DNA from: Cognatishimia sp. 1_MG-2023
GTDB taxonomy: Bacteria > Pseudomonadota > Alphaproteobacteria > Rhodobacterales > Rhodobacteraceae
Length of the DNA: 64,000 nucleotides
Reading direction: 5' to 3'
Assembly (NCBI RefSeq): GCF_030548175.1
Contig: NZ_JAUORX010000002.1
Location: 186,001 to 250,000, forward strand
The notes under the pieces are model-generated. The model was given only the letters and a program-made list of their open reading frames with translations. It was not told where the DNA came from and searched no databases. Shown here in pieces: positions 56,113-64,000 of this stretch; position 1 is the first letter of the stretch; the number at the start of each line of letters is the position of its first letter. Both the position numbers and the translations under genes were made by a program.

Positions 56113-57201
56113 TTAACTGTCAGCTGAATCAGAGGCCATGCCATCAAGCCAAAGCATCAGCTTTGTCATCTGCGCATCCAACTTCAGTCGCCCATTATCG
56201 ACCGCATTCACATAGGCCGCGACATAGCGTTCAGACTGTGGAATGGATTGGCTCACCTGATCAGGCTTTGAATACACATAAATCCCGCCTGCGATGAGCA
56301 GGATCGCCAATGCAAACCCGATACGGCTGCCACCGGCGCGACGTTGGCTGACAGTCGGGCGACCATCTGGCTGTTCATCTGCTGGGCGGTCTTCGGTTGA
56401 TCGCAGGGTCGAGTTAATTTCTTCGATGTCCGGCAGCAACTCCCGCCGAGAATTCGCAGGTACCGGTTCTTGTGGTGCATCCATCTCGTCCGCAGATACG
56501 CCACGCATCCGTGCCATGCGCTCGCGTGCCTGCCGTGCGCGTTTGGCCGCATCATCAACAGGTTCGTCCAATCCCAGATCCGTTTGTGTCTCTAGACTGG
56601 TTTCTTCTGCCCGACGCGCGGCCTCAAGGGCTGCTTCTTCGCGCAAAACGTCCGCGACAGATGGATCAAGCTCGCGTCGCTGCGGAGCCTCTTCTGCGTC
56701 CTCGGGGACTTCAAGCTCGGGCTCGTCGTCGTACTCCGGCTCAGGCGTTTCAGAATGATCTTCTTCTAGCGCTGCACCCAATTCGGATTCAAAATCATCC
56801 GCTTTTACTGGTTCAGCCTCAGGCGCTTCTTCGATCTCTTCCTCTTCGACGGGTGCCTGCTGAATGTGGTCAGGGCGCGCTCGGCGCACAGCAGCTTTCA
56901 CAGCCGCAGCCAGCGCTTCATCCGTCGCATCTGCGGTCATCGTCACCGCATCTGTTTCAACTGGCTCTTCGATAGCTTTTTCTTCATCCGCTTCAAACGC
57001 AGATGCGTCGTCAACTTCCGGTGTCCATTCCGCATCCGGTGCGGGGACATCTAGGTTTGCTTCGGCGTCTGCATCGAAATCTCGATGGGCCTGAAACCAT
57101 GTCGAACTACAATTAGAGCACTGAACATCCCGCCCTTCAGGCGGAATCACATCTTCCGGTACCTCATATTGAGCACCGCAATTTGGGCAAGTTAGCCGCA
57201 T
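56113..57201 (-). CDS. Zinc-ribbon (MJ0042-type) membrane protein
   Basis: 362-aa protein. ATG 57201 gives MRLTCPNCGAQYEVPEDVIP, an N-terminal zinc ribbon with CPNC and CSNC pairs. A long acidic, low-complexity middle (about 50-260) is followed by one transmembrane helix near residue 287 (IGFALAILLIAGGIYVYS) and a short C-terminus. Probably a cytoplasmic regulatory or scaffold protein anchored in the inner membrane. Convergent with the TIGR02302 gene and divergent from ftsE. Confidence 0.8.
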   Translation of the reverse strand: MRLTCPNCGAQYEVPEDVIPPEGRDVQCSNCSSTWFQAHRDFDADAEANLDVPAPDAEWTPEVDDASAFEADEEKAIEEPVETDAVTMTADATDEALAAAVKAAVRRARPDHIQQAPVEEEEIEEAPEAEPVKADDFESELGAALEEDHSETPEPEYDDEPELEVPEDAEEAPQRRELDPSVADVLREEAALEAARRAEETSLETQTDLGLDEPVDDAAKRARQARERMARMRGVSADEMDAPQEPVPANSRRELLPDIEEINSTLRSTEDRPADEQPDGRPTVSQRRAGGSRIGFALAILLIAGGIYVYSKPDQVSQSIPQSERYVAAYVNAVDNGRLKLDAQMTKLMLWLDGMASDSADS

Positions 57202-57346
57202 GAACCCCTCAAACCCCCGATAACCCAAGCATTAATTAACAACATATGGTGTAACTGGTGCGCGGGAAAGTGCAAATCTGGTTCGCAACGCATTGCAACC
57301 CAAGCGATGCTGCGGCACAACAGTGCAAACCATGATGAGGCCACCC

Positions 57347-58024
57347 GTGATTGAGCTGGACAACATCGCATATAGCTATGGCGGTGGAGAATTACTGAGC
57401 GAAGTTAACCTGTCTATTCAGCCCGGAGATTTTTATTTCCTGACGGGCCCATCAGGCGCGGGTAAGACCACATTTATGAAGCTCTGCTATGGCGAGTTAA
57501 CACCAACATCAGGGCAAGCCCGTCTGTTCGGCCAAGACGTTCGCTCGATGAGCCGCGATGATCATGCAGTGACCCGTCGTCGTATCGGTGTCGTGCACCA
57601 AGATTGCCAATTCTTAGATCACCTGCCACTTGCCGATAATGTCGCCCTGCCATTGGCGGTTTCCGGCCGAGATGACCTTGAAAACGTCTCAAACCTCAAG
57701 GAACTATTGGGGTGGGTTGGCTTAAAAGAACGCGCCAAAGCATTGCCGCCTGAACTTTCCGGCGGTGAACGCCAGCGGGCGGCCCTTGCGCGAGCGGTCA
57801 TTATGTCCCCCGACATCATTTTAGCCGACGAACCTACCGGTAACGTCGATTGGGAAATGTCCCAGCGTCTTTTGCAGCTGTTGTTAGAGCTGAACCGCAT
57901 GGGCAAAACCGTGATGATCGCAACCCATGACATGAACCTGATCCGTGCCGCGAAATCCAAGGTGCAGGCGCGTGTTCTGCGTATCGCAAACCGACATGTG
58001 CAATTGGCAGGAGCGGACCTGTGA
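57347..58024 (+). CDS. ftsE: Cell division ATP-binding protein FtsE
   Basis: 225-aa ABC ATPase working with FtsX to activate cell-wall hydrolases at the septum. The GTG at 57347 is chosen: GAGG lies six bases upstream and the family starts M-I-E-L-D-N; ATGs at 57332 and 57335 are alternatives. Walker A GPSGAGKTT, Q-loop VVHQDCQFLDH, signature LSGGERQRAALARA, Walker B ILADEPTGNVD and the switch His ATHDMNL are present. Its stop overlaps the ftsX start (GTGA). Confidence 0.93.
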   Translation: MIELDNIAYSYGGGELLSEVNLSIQPGDFYFLTGPSGAGKTTFMKLCYGELTPTSGQARLFGQDVRSMSRDDHAVTRRRIGVVHQDCQFLDHLPLADNVALPLAVSGRDDLENVSNLKELLGWVGLKERAKALPPELSGGERQRAALARAVIMSPDIILADEPTGNVDWEMSQRLLQLLLELNRMGKTVMIATHDMNLIRAAKSKVQARVLRIANRHVQLAGADL

Positions 58025-58926
58025 AGACCTTCCTTGCTGACATCATGGCGATCTTTGTCGGTGACGCTCAGGCAGACCGCATTGTCCCGCCGACGGGTTT
58101 CACCGCACGGCTAACGCTTTTCGCCTCTGGTGCCATGGCATTCCTCGCCGTCTTTGCTCTCGCCCTTTCTCTGGCCTCTGGCCGTTTGGCACAGCGTTGG
58201 GGTCAAGAATTGGCCCAAAGTTCAACACTGCGTATTTCAGCGCCAGTCGAACAGCTCGCAGCCCAAACCGCCGCCGCGCTCAAGGTGCTTGAAACCACGC
58301 CCGGTGTCGCCGAAGCCCGTGCTTTGACCGCCGAAGAGCAACGCGCTTTGCTGGCCCCTTGGTTCGGCCCCGACCTACCGGTGGAAAACCTGCCTATCCC
58401 GCAGCTGATCTCTATCGAGGAAACCTCTGGCGGATACGATGCCGCTGGCCTGCGCTTGCGCCTTCAAGCCGAGGTGCCCGGAGCCATCCTTGACGACCAC
58501 ACGCGCTGGCGCAAACCCTTACAGCAGGCGGCCAGCCGTCTGCGTTTGCTGGGCTTTGTCTCGATCATCTTGATTGCCGCGGTAACTGGCACCATCATCA
58601 CATTGGCGGCCAACGCTGCCCTTGCCGCAAATGCCCGCCTGATCGCAGTTCTACGCCTTGTCGGCGCGCAAGACAGTTATATCGCCAAAGCATTCGTACG
58701 CCGCTTCACGCTGCGCGCCCTTTCTGGCGCAGCTGTCGGAACGGTCGTTGGCCTGATTGCCGTTCTCATCCTTCCCTCAGCGCAGGATCAAGGCGGCTTC
58801 CTAACCGGCCTAGGGTTCCAAGGCGCGTCTTGGCTTTGGCTCGTTCTTCTTCCAATCTTGGCTGCTGTCGTGGCCTTCCTCGCCACCGGTGCCGCCGCGC
58901 GTCGCACCCTGTCGGAGTTGCGCTAA
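58021..58926 (+). CDS. ftsX: Cell division protein FtsX
   Basis: 301-aa inner-membrane permease-like protein with four helices. A large periplasmic loop lies between TM1 (about residues 30-55) and TM2-4 (about 180-300). GTG start coupled to ftsE. Its stop overlaps the plsC start (TAATG). The loop is where hydrolase regulators bind in relatives. Confidence 0.92.
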   Translation: MKTFLADIMAIFVGDAQADRIVPPTGFTARLTLFASGAMAFLAVFALALSLASGRLAQRWGQELAQSSTLRISAPVEQLAAQTAAALKVLETTPGVAEARALTAEEQRALLAPWFGPDLPVENLPIPQLISIEETSGGYDAAGLRLRLQAEVPGAILDDHTRWRKPLQQAASRLRLLGFVSIILIAAVTGTIITLAANAALAANARLIAVLRLVGAQDSYIAKAFVRRFTLRALSGAAVGTVVGLIAVLILPSAQDQGGFLTGLGFQGASWLWLVLLPILAAVVAFLATGAAARRTLSELR

Positions 58927-59678
58927 TGGCCATCCAATGGGTCCGCTCGCTGTTATTCATCATTCAGATGTATGCCATGATGCTGATCATGGGGCTTGCG
59001 TGTTTCATTCCATCTTTGCTCAGTCGCAAAGCTGCCATCGCCTCGATGCGCCTTTACTGTGCGTGGGTACGTTGGACCGCCTCGTGGATGGTCGGCCTGA
59101 CCAGCGAAATTCGCGGAGCCGTCCCGCAAGACGAAGTGATCGTTGCCTCCAAACACCAATCGTTCTTTGATATTATCCTGCTCATGGGCGCGCTGCCATC
59201 TGGCAAATTCATCATGAAACGCGAACTGATGTTTGCGCCGATCCTTGGCCAATACGCCTTGCGTATCGGCTGTGTCCCAGTCAACCGCGGCAAGCGCGGC
59301 AAAGCCATCAAGAAAATGGCTGAAGACGTCAAAAGCGGCGCACAAAAGCCCGGTCAGTTGATCATCTACCCACAAGGCACACGTATCGCGCCCGGCGTTC
59401 AAGCGCCTTTCAAAGTGGGCACTTACGTTCTCTACAATCAACTCGGGCAAACCTGCGTACCAGCCGCCACCAACGTTGGCGTCTTTTGGCCCCGCAAAGG
59501 CATCCTGCGCAAGCCGGGGCACGCGGTTATGGAATTCCTCGACCCAATCGAAGCAGGCCTCGATCAAGCTAGCTTTATGGGACGCCTAGAAGAGACTGTC
59601 GAAAGCCATTCCAATGCGCTGATGCGCGAAGCGGGGTTTGATCTGGATGGACTACATAACCTCAATCAACGCGCTTGA
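58926..59678 (+). CDS. plsC: 1-acyl-sn-glycerol-3-phosphate acyltransferase
   Basis: 250-aa inner-membrane acyltransferase, second acylation of phosphatidate synthesis. The HX4D motif is KHQSFFD (about residues 77-83); the second conserved segment reads YPQGTR (about 150) where many have EGTR. Starts with TAATG overlap to ftsX. Its end overlaps the next gene by 32 nt. PlsY, the preceding enzyme, is at 14.3 kb. Confidence 0.93.
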   Translation: MAIQWVRSLLFIIQMYAMMLIMGLACFIPSLLSRKAAIASMRLYCAWVRWTASWMVGLTSEIRGAVPQDEVIVASKHQSFFDIILLMGALPSGKFIMKRELMFAPILGQYALRIGCVPVNRGKRGKAIKKMAEDVKSGAQKPGQLIIYPQGTRIAPGVQAPFKVGTYVLYNQLGQTCVPAATNVGVFWPRKGILRKPGHAVMEFLDPIEAGLDQASFMGRLEETVESHSNALMREAGFDLDGLHNLNQRA

Positions 59679-60252
59679 GGCGCTCTACCCAGAGCCAAGC
59701 GTAAACGCGACCCGCAAAGTCGCGTACCAACTCACTCCAGCCTACCGAAAATGGATCATGGCGGCCCGATATTGCGTTATCGCGACTGTCGGCCCAGAAG
59801 GCACCGATGCAAGCCCACGTGGCGACATTGGCCCCGTAGTCTCTGAAATCGACGAACACACGCTCGCCATGCCTGATTGGCCGGGCAACAACCGCATAGA
59901 CACGCTGCGCAATCTTGTCGGGGATCCCCGCATCGCACTGATGTTCATGATCCCGGGGCAGGGCGCTGTGGTGCGCCTGAACGGTCAGGCGCGTATCACA
60001 ACAGATGAAACCCTGCGCCAGCGCTTTGAAACCAAAGGCAAACTGCCGCGCACGGTTATCGTCATCAAAATTAACGAAATCTACGCTCATTGTTCCCGTG
60101 CGAACATCCGGTCAGACCTCTGGAACCCAGACAACCGCCCTACCGAGGCCCCAACAATGGGTGATATGCTTGCCGAAGCAACGGGCGGAGAAATCCAAGC
60201 TGAGGCTTATAACCAAGACTGGGCAATTCGCGGGCCGCAAAAACTGTGGTGA
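59647..60252 (+). CDS. Pyridoxamine 5'-phosphate oxidase-like FMN protein
   Basis: 201-aa PPOX/FMN-binding split-barrel protein. ATG 59647 gives MDYITSINALEALYPEPSVN; the core ARYCVIATVGPEGTDASPRGD and GNNRIDTLRNLVGDPRIALMFM are typical of the F420/FMN PPOX family of unknown substrates. It overlaps the plsC end by 32 nt, so it is coupled to it. Not the vitamin B6 enzyme itself. Confidence 0.82.
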   Translation: MDYITSINALEALYPEPSVNATRKVAYQLTPAYRKWIMAARYCVIATVGPEGTDASPRGDIGPVVSEIDEHTLAMPDWPGNNRIDTLRNLVGDPRIALMFMIPGQGAVVRLNGQARITTDETLRQRFETKGKLPRTVIVIKINEIYAHCSRANIRSDLWNPDNRPTEAPTMGDMLAEATGGEIQAEAYNQDWAIRGPQKLW

Positions 60253-60426
60253 CCCCACGCTTTTGTGAAACAGCTTTAGAAGCAATTTCCACATAGAGCC
60301 CCTAAGTTAACCTAAGCGCACCCCGATTGCGCGTCTAAGGCTATGTTGCAAGCCTTGGCGGAACGGCAGTTGTACCACCTGTGCAGTCCCCCTGTCGTTC
60401 TGCCTACTCCTGAGAAAAGTAAATTG

Positions 60427-60459
60427 CACAAAAAAGGCGGCCCCTGTTGGGACCGCCTT
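60427..60459 (-). terminator. Intrinsic terminator of lpd
   Basis: On the minus strand an 11-bp stem AAGGCGGTCCC / GGGGCCGCCTT (one T-G) is followed by TTTTTTGTGC. It begins 24 nt after the lpd stop. Confidence 0.9.
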
Positions 60460-60483
60460 CTAATCGTCTAATCCGTAAGAACC

Positions 60484-61875
60484 TTACGCGTGGATAGGGC
60501 CATCGCCACAAGCCAATGCAGCTTCGCGCATCGCTTCGGAATAGGTTGGGTGCGCGTGGCAGGTCATTGCAACGTCCTGCGCTGAGGCACCAAATTCCAT
60601 CGCAACACAGATCTCATGGATCATGTCACCAGCCGCCGGGCCAATAATCGCAGCACCTAGCACGCGATCTGTTTCCGCATCCGCGATCAGCTTCACAAAA
60701 CCATCCGCTTGGCCAATCGCCTTGGCACGTGCGTTGCCCATGAACGAGAATTTGCCAACCTTAACCTTGCGGCCTTCGGCTTTCAGCGCATCTTCAGTCT
60801 GACCAACAGTCGCGACCTCAGGTGTCGTGTAGACAACGCCCGGGATAACCGAATAGTTCACGTGGCCATGTTTGCCCGCTAGAACCTCTGCGACGGCCAT
60901 GCCTTCGTCTTCGGCTTTATGCGCCAGCATTGGGCCTTCGATCACGTCGCCAATCGCATAGATGCCCGGCACGTTGGTTGCCCATTTGCCATCAACAGCA
61001 ATCTGACCACGCTCTGTCATCTTCACGCCAAGCGCGTCCAGACCCAGACCTTCGGAATATGGTTTACGACCGGTCGCAACCAGAACCACGTCAGCGTCCA
61101 GCACTTCCTCGGCATCGGGGGATTTCTTCAGCGAATACTTAACCTTGGCTTTGGTCTTGGACGCATCCACACCAGACACAGCCGCGCCCATGATGAACTT
61201 TAGACCCTGCTTTTCCAGAATACGTTTGAACGTGCGCTGAACGTCTTTGTCCATGCCCGGCGTGATCGCATCCATGTATTCAACAACAGTCACTTCGGAA
61301 CCCAAACGCTGGTAAACGGAACCCAGTTCCAAGCCAATCACGCCCGCACCAATCACAACCATCTTCTTAGGCACTTTGCCCAATTCCAACGCACCGGTAG
61401 AGGTCACGACGACTTTCTCGTCCACCTCAACACCCGGCAAGGAAGACGGTACAGAACCAGACGCAATCACGATGTTCTTGGTCTCATAGGTGGTGTCGCC
61501 CACAGTCACCTTGCCCGGTGCCGGGATAGAGCCATAGCCCTTCAGCCAGTCGATCTTGTTTTTTTTCATCAAGAACTCAACACCGGTGGTGTTCTGGCCC
61601 ACAACGTCGTCTTTATAAGACTTCATCTGGTTCCAATCCACAGATTGGGTTTTGCCCTTTAGGCCCATGTTCGCAAAGTTATGCTCTGCTTCGTGCAACA
61701 TATGCGTCGCATGCAACAGCGCCTTTGACGGGATACAGCCCACGTTCAAGCATGTGCCGCCGAGCGTATCGCGACCTTCAACAATCGCGGTTTTCAGGCC
61801 CAGTTGGGCGCAACGAATTGCGGACACATAGCCACCAGGGCCTGCTCCGATGATGATGACGTCATATTGGGACAT
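60484..61875 (-). CDS. lpd: Dihydrolipoamide dehydrogenase, E3
   Basis: 463-aa FAD flavoprotein reoxidising dihydrolipoyl groups of the 2-oxoglutarate (and possibly other) complexes. ATG 61875 follows AGGAGACAAAC; 57 upstream bases of open frame have no such site. FAD motif [12 protein letters not shown] (about residues 7-18), redox pair [12 protein letters not shown], second NAD motif [12 protein letters not shown] and the C-terminal HAHPTYSE with the catalytic His-Glu are intact. It lies 114 nt downstream of odhB on the same strand, after a repeat region. Confidence 0.95.
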   Translation of the reverse strand: MSQYDVIIIGAGPGGYVSAIRCAQLGLKTAIVEGRDTLGGTCLNVGCIPSKALLHATHMLHEAEHNFANMGLKGKTQSVDWNQMKSYKDDVVGQNTTGVEFLMKKNKIDWLKGYGSIPAPGKVTVGDTTYETKNIVIASGSVPSSLPGVEVDEKVVVTSTGALELGKVPKKMVVIGAGVIGLELGSVYQRLGSEVTVVEYMDAITPGMDKDVQRTFKRILEKQGLKFIMGAAVSGVDASKTKAKVKYSLKKSPDAEEVLDADVVLVATGRKPYSEGLGLDALGVKMTERGQIAVDGKWATNVPGIYAIGDVIEGPMLAHKAEDEGMAVAEVLAGKHGHVNYSVIPGVVYTTPEVATVGQTEDALKAEGRKVKVGKFSFMGNARAKAIGQADGFVKLIADAETDRVLGAAIIGPAAGDMIHEICVAMEFGASAQDVAMTCHAHPTYSEAMREAALACGDGPIHA

Positions 61876-61895
61876 GTTTGTCTCCTGAAATTCGG

Positions 61896-61979
61896 GATGG
61901 GGAGGGGGCTCTGCCCCCAGTGCCGTTTGCACTTCCCCCGGAGTATTTATGGAAAGATGAATACGGGGCGTGGCGCCCC
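61896..61979 (-). repeat. Rhodobacterales-type intergenic repeat with two hairpins
   Basis: Between odhB and lpd: GGGGGC-TCT-GCCCCC (about 61904-61918), then a CCCCCGGAGTATTTATGG segment ending GAAAGATGAA (61935-61961), then GGGGCG-TGG-CGCCCC (61964-61978). The CCGGAGTATTT...AAGATGAA block is familiar to me as a frequent intergenic element of this order. It may act as mRNA processing or stability signal. Confidence 0.6.
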
Positions 61980-61989
61980 ATATTTATAC

Positions 61990-63474
61990 TTACAGATCCA
62001 TCAACAGACGACGTGGATCTTCCAGCGCTTCTTTTACGCGTACAAGGAACGTAACCGCGCCTTTGCCGTCGACGATGCGGTGGTCATAGGATAGCGCCAG
62101 ATACATCATCGGGCGGATCACCACTTGGCCGTTGATCGCCATTGGACGGTCCTGAATTTTGTGCATGCCCAAGATACCGGACTGCGGTGGGTTCAGGATC
62201 GGCGAGGACATCAAGGAACCGTAAACACCACCGTTAGAGATGGTGAACGAACCGCCCTGCATTTCCGCCATAGACAGTTTGCCATCACGTGCACGTTTGC
62301 CTTTTTCAGCAATCGCTTTTTCGATGTCCGCAAAGCTCATCTGATCCGCGTCACGGATAACTGGAACAACCAGACCTGTTGGCGTACCCGCCGCGATGCC
62401 CATGTGAACAAAGTTTTTGTACACGATGTCTGTGCCGTCGATTTCCGCGTTCACTTCTGGCACTTCTTTCAGCGCATGCACGCAGGCTTTGGTGAAGAAG
62501 GACATAAAGCCAAGCTTCACGCCGTGCTTTTTCAGGAACAGGTCTTTGTACTCGTTCCGCAGCGCCATAACTTCGGTCATGTCGACCTCGTTATAGGTGG
62601 TCAGCATCGCCGCTGTGTTCTGAGAGTCTTTCAGACGTTTCGCGATTGTCTGACGCAGACGTGTCATTTTCACACGCTCTTCACGAGATGCATCATCCGC
62701 CGCAACTGGTGCACGTTGCGCCACTGCTGCGGTAGGGGCCGCTGCTGGTGCGATTGCTGCTTTCAGCACGTCTTCTTTCATGATGCGACCATCACGACCA
62801 GACCCTGCGATTTGTGCCGCTGACAGACCTTTTTCAGCCATCAGTTTGTTTGCAGATGGGGCGTTTTCTACGTCTTTGCCGCCCGCAGGTGCTGCTGCCG
62901 GAGCCGCCGCCGCAGGAGCTGCCGCTACCGCGCCACCACCAGACGACAGAACCGCCAACTTAGCGGTCGCATCCACTGTTGCGCCTTCAGCTGCGATGAT
63001 TTCGGTCAAAACACCGGCCGCTGGGGCAGGGACTTCGACGGAAACTTTGTCTGTTTCCAGCTCACACAGCATTTCATCCGCTGCAACCTGATCGCCAACT
63101 TGTTTAAACCATGTGGAAACAGTCGCTTCGGTTACAGATTCACCAAGTGTCGGAACCATAACGTCTACAGAGCCACCCGCCGCTGGGGCAGGAGCCGCTG
63201 CTTCAGCGGCTGCCGCTGGTGCCGGAGCGGCACCTTCGCCTGCTAGAATAGTTGCCAGCAATGCGTCTACACCCACTGTGGCGCCTTCTGCGGCTACGAT
63301 CTCGCCCATTGTGCCAGCAGATGGTGCAGGCACTTCGACGGTTACTTTGTCTGTTTCCAGCTCGCACAGCATTTCGTCTACCGCTACGGCATCGCCAGGC
63401 TTTTTAAACCAAGTTGCAACAGTCGCTTCGGTGACACTTTCGCCCAGAGTAGGGACGCGTACTTCAGTCGTCAT
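61990..63474 (-). CDS. odhB: 2-oxoglutarate dehydrogenase E2, dihydrolipoyl succinyltransferase
   Basis: 494-aa E2 with two lipoyl domains rather than the usual one: residues about 1-77 and 104-180, each with ELETDKV (lipoylated Lys) and a matching [11 protein letters not shown] peripheral-subunit-binding domain ([20 protein letters not shown], about 210) and the catalytic domain with [11 protein letters not shown] (His about 463) follow, linked by Ala/Pro-rich segments. It starts 8 nt after sucA. Confidence 0.95.
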   Translation of the reverse strand: MTTEVRVPTLGESVTEATVATWFKKPGDAVAVDEMLCELETDKVTVEVPAPSAGTMGEIVAAEGATVGVDALLATILAGEGAAPAPAAAAEAAAPAPAAGGSVDVMVPTLGESVTEATVSTWFKQVGDQVAADEMLCELETDKVSVEVPAPAAGVLTEIIAAEGATVDATAKLAVLSSGGGAVAAAPAAAAPAAAPAGGKDVENAPSANKLMAEKGLSAAQIAGSGRDGRIMKEDVLKAAIAPAAAPTAAVAQRAPVAADDASREERVKMTRLRQTIAKRLKDSQNTAAMLTTYNEVDMTEVMALRNEYKDLFLKKHGVKLGFMSFFTKACVHALKEVPEVNAEIDGTDIVYKNFVHMGIAAGTPTGLVVPVIRDADQMSFADIEKAIAEKGKRARDGKLSMAEMQGGSFTISNGGVYGSLMSSPILNPPQSGILGMHKIQDRPMAINGQVVIRPMMYLALSYDHRIVDGKGAVTFLVRVKEALEDPRRLLMDL

Positions 63475-63482
63475 TGTTCTAA

Positions 63483-64000
63483 TTACCCTTCAATGGTCAG
63501 CGCTTCGTTCACGAGCGCGTTTTGTTGTGCTTTGTGTTGGCTCGCCAAACCGGTTGCTGGCGACGCAGATGCTGCGCGGCCCACAAAGGTTGGACGTGTG
63601 TGTTTTGCTTTGATCCGGCCAAGAACCCATTCGATGTTTGGCTCAATAAAGGACCATGCACCTTGGTTCTTTGGTTCCTCTTGGCACCAAACCATCTCTG
63701 CCCCCTTAAAGCGCTCTAGCTCTTTCACAAGAGAGATCGCTGGGAACGGATAGAACTGTTCGACACGCAGCAGGTAAACATCGTCGATGCCGCGAGCGTC
63801 ACGTTCTTCAAGCAGATCATAGTAAACCTTACCCGAGCACATAACGACGCGTTTGATCTTGCTATCTGCAACCAGTTTCGTGTCGCTGTTACCATGCTGT
63901 GCATCGTCCCACAGAACGCGGTGGAAGCTTGATCCATCGGTGAACTCGTCGGCCTTTGAAACTGCCAGCTTATGGCGCAGCAAAGATTTCGGCGTCATCA
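63483..64000 (-). CDS. sucA: 2-oxoglutarate dehydrogenase E1, C-terminal part (cut by window end)
   Basis: Thiamine diphosphate-dependent E1 of the 2-oxoglutarate complex. Only the C-terminal region (about 170 residues) is present; the frame is open to the window edge. Segments [34 protein letters not shown] and [11 protein letters not shown] are typical for the end of SucA/OdhA. Followed by odhB after 8 nt, as usual. Confidence 0.95.
   Translation of the reverse strand, partial: MTPKSLLRHKLAVSKADEFTDGSSFHRVLWDDAQHGNSDTKLVADSKIKRVVMCSGKVYYDLLEERDARGIDDVYLLRVEQFYPFPAISLVKELERFKGAEMVWCQEEPKNQGAWSFIEPNIEWVLGRIKAKHTRPTFVGRAASASPATGLASQHKAQQNALVNEALTIEG

Noticed and set aside
60343-60471. 42-codon ORF starting MLQALAERQ between the PPOX gene and lpd
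   Set aside because: No ribosome site and the frame runs through the minus-strand lpd terminator, so coding is unlikely.
63000-63420. Apparent DNA direct repeat about 300 bp apart
   Set aside because: Explained by the two lipoyl domains of OdhB; not a mobile or regulatory repeat.
62125-63613. Plus-strand frames opposite odhB and sucA
   Set aside because: Shadow frames created by the Ala/Pro-rich linkers; no plausible start sites.

Overview
The window is chromosomal DNA of an alphaproteobacterium of the order Rhodobacterales, most likely the Roseobacter group of the Rhodobacteraceae. This is inferred from gene order and family composition: pyrB with a degenerate dihydroorotase, an NDUFS4-type complex I protein, an aa3 oxidase subunit IV, TIGR02302 next to lysA and ftsEX, a PhaA/PhaB pair, and a typical Rhodobacterales intergenic repeat. 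It reads almost entirely as housekeeping and core-accessory genes. I see no prophage, insertion sequence, CRISPR array, rRNA or tRNA.

Layout. 1-8.8 kb: 5' part of hrpB (cut by the window edge), meaB, rpmB, a small copper-type pair (secreted hypothetical plus PCuAC chaperone), a sirtuin, a low-molecular-weight phosphatase, a LysR regulator, two secreted hypotheticals, an ABM-domain protein and a universal stress protein. 9-14 kb: uvrB, thiC with a TPP riboswitch, an NDUFS4-like protein. 14.2-18.4 kb: a tight minus-strand operon pyrB - 33-aa membrane protein - PH-like membrane protein - tail-anchored protein - dihydroorotase-like pseudoenzyme - plsY. 18.5-28 kb: divergent UDG-like protein, LysE exporter, moaB, a two-gene RND efflux system, DsbD-N-like protein, YqgE, threonylcarbamoyl-AMP synthase. 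28-32 kb: DmdC-like acyl-CoA dehydrogenase, metallo-hydrolase, DUF6173-like protein, aa3 oxidase subunit IV, lipoprotein. 32-37 kb: azlCD and the molybdenum cofactor cluster fdhD-mobA-mobB-moeA. 37-45 kb: greA, ETF-QO, TPR protein/ispE, polyprenyl diphosphate synthase, DUF2007, a tRNA methyltransferase. 45-50.5 kb: small DUF465 protein, LysR, phaB, phaA, degenerate EAL protein, TlpA thioredoxin. 50.5-60.3 kb: argH, a lipoprotein, lysA, TIGR02302, zinc-ribbon protein, ftsE-ftsX-plsC-PPOX. 60.4-64 kb: lpd, odhB and the 3' part of sucA (2-oxoglutarate dehydrogenase complex).

How genes fit together. ETF-QO, the acyl-CoA dehydrogenase, polyprenyl synthase (quinone side chain), the NDUFS4 protein and the aa3 subunit IV all feed the respiratory chain. 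IspE supplies isoprenoid precursors used by the polyprenyl synthase. PlsY and PlsC are consecutive acyltransferases of phosphatidate synthesis, encoded at separate sites. PhaA and PhaB make 3-hydroxybutyryl-CoA for storage polymer. MoaB, MobA, MobB, MoeA and FdhD serve molybdoenzymes.

Most interesting points: a dihydroorotase-like protein lacking its metal ligands, encoded in one operon with pyrB and three unassigned membrane proteins, one only 33 aa; a 51-aa small ORF with a strong ribosome site; a perfect 16-bp palindrome between convergent genes; a possible operator over the phaB promoter; pseudoenzyme-like EAL and UDG proteins; and a lipoprotein with a possible permuted papain-like arrangement. 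I did not find a clear new defence or mobile system. All assignments are from reading the sequence, without database searches.
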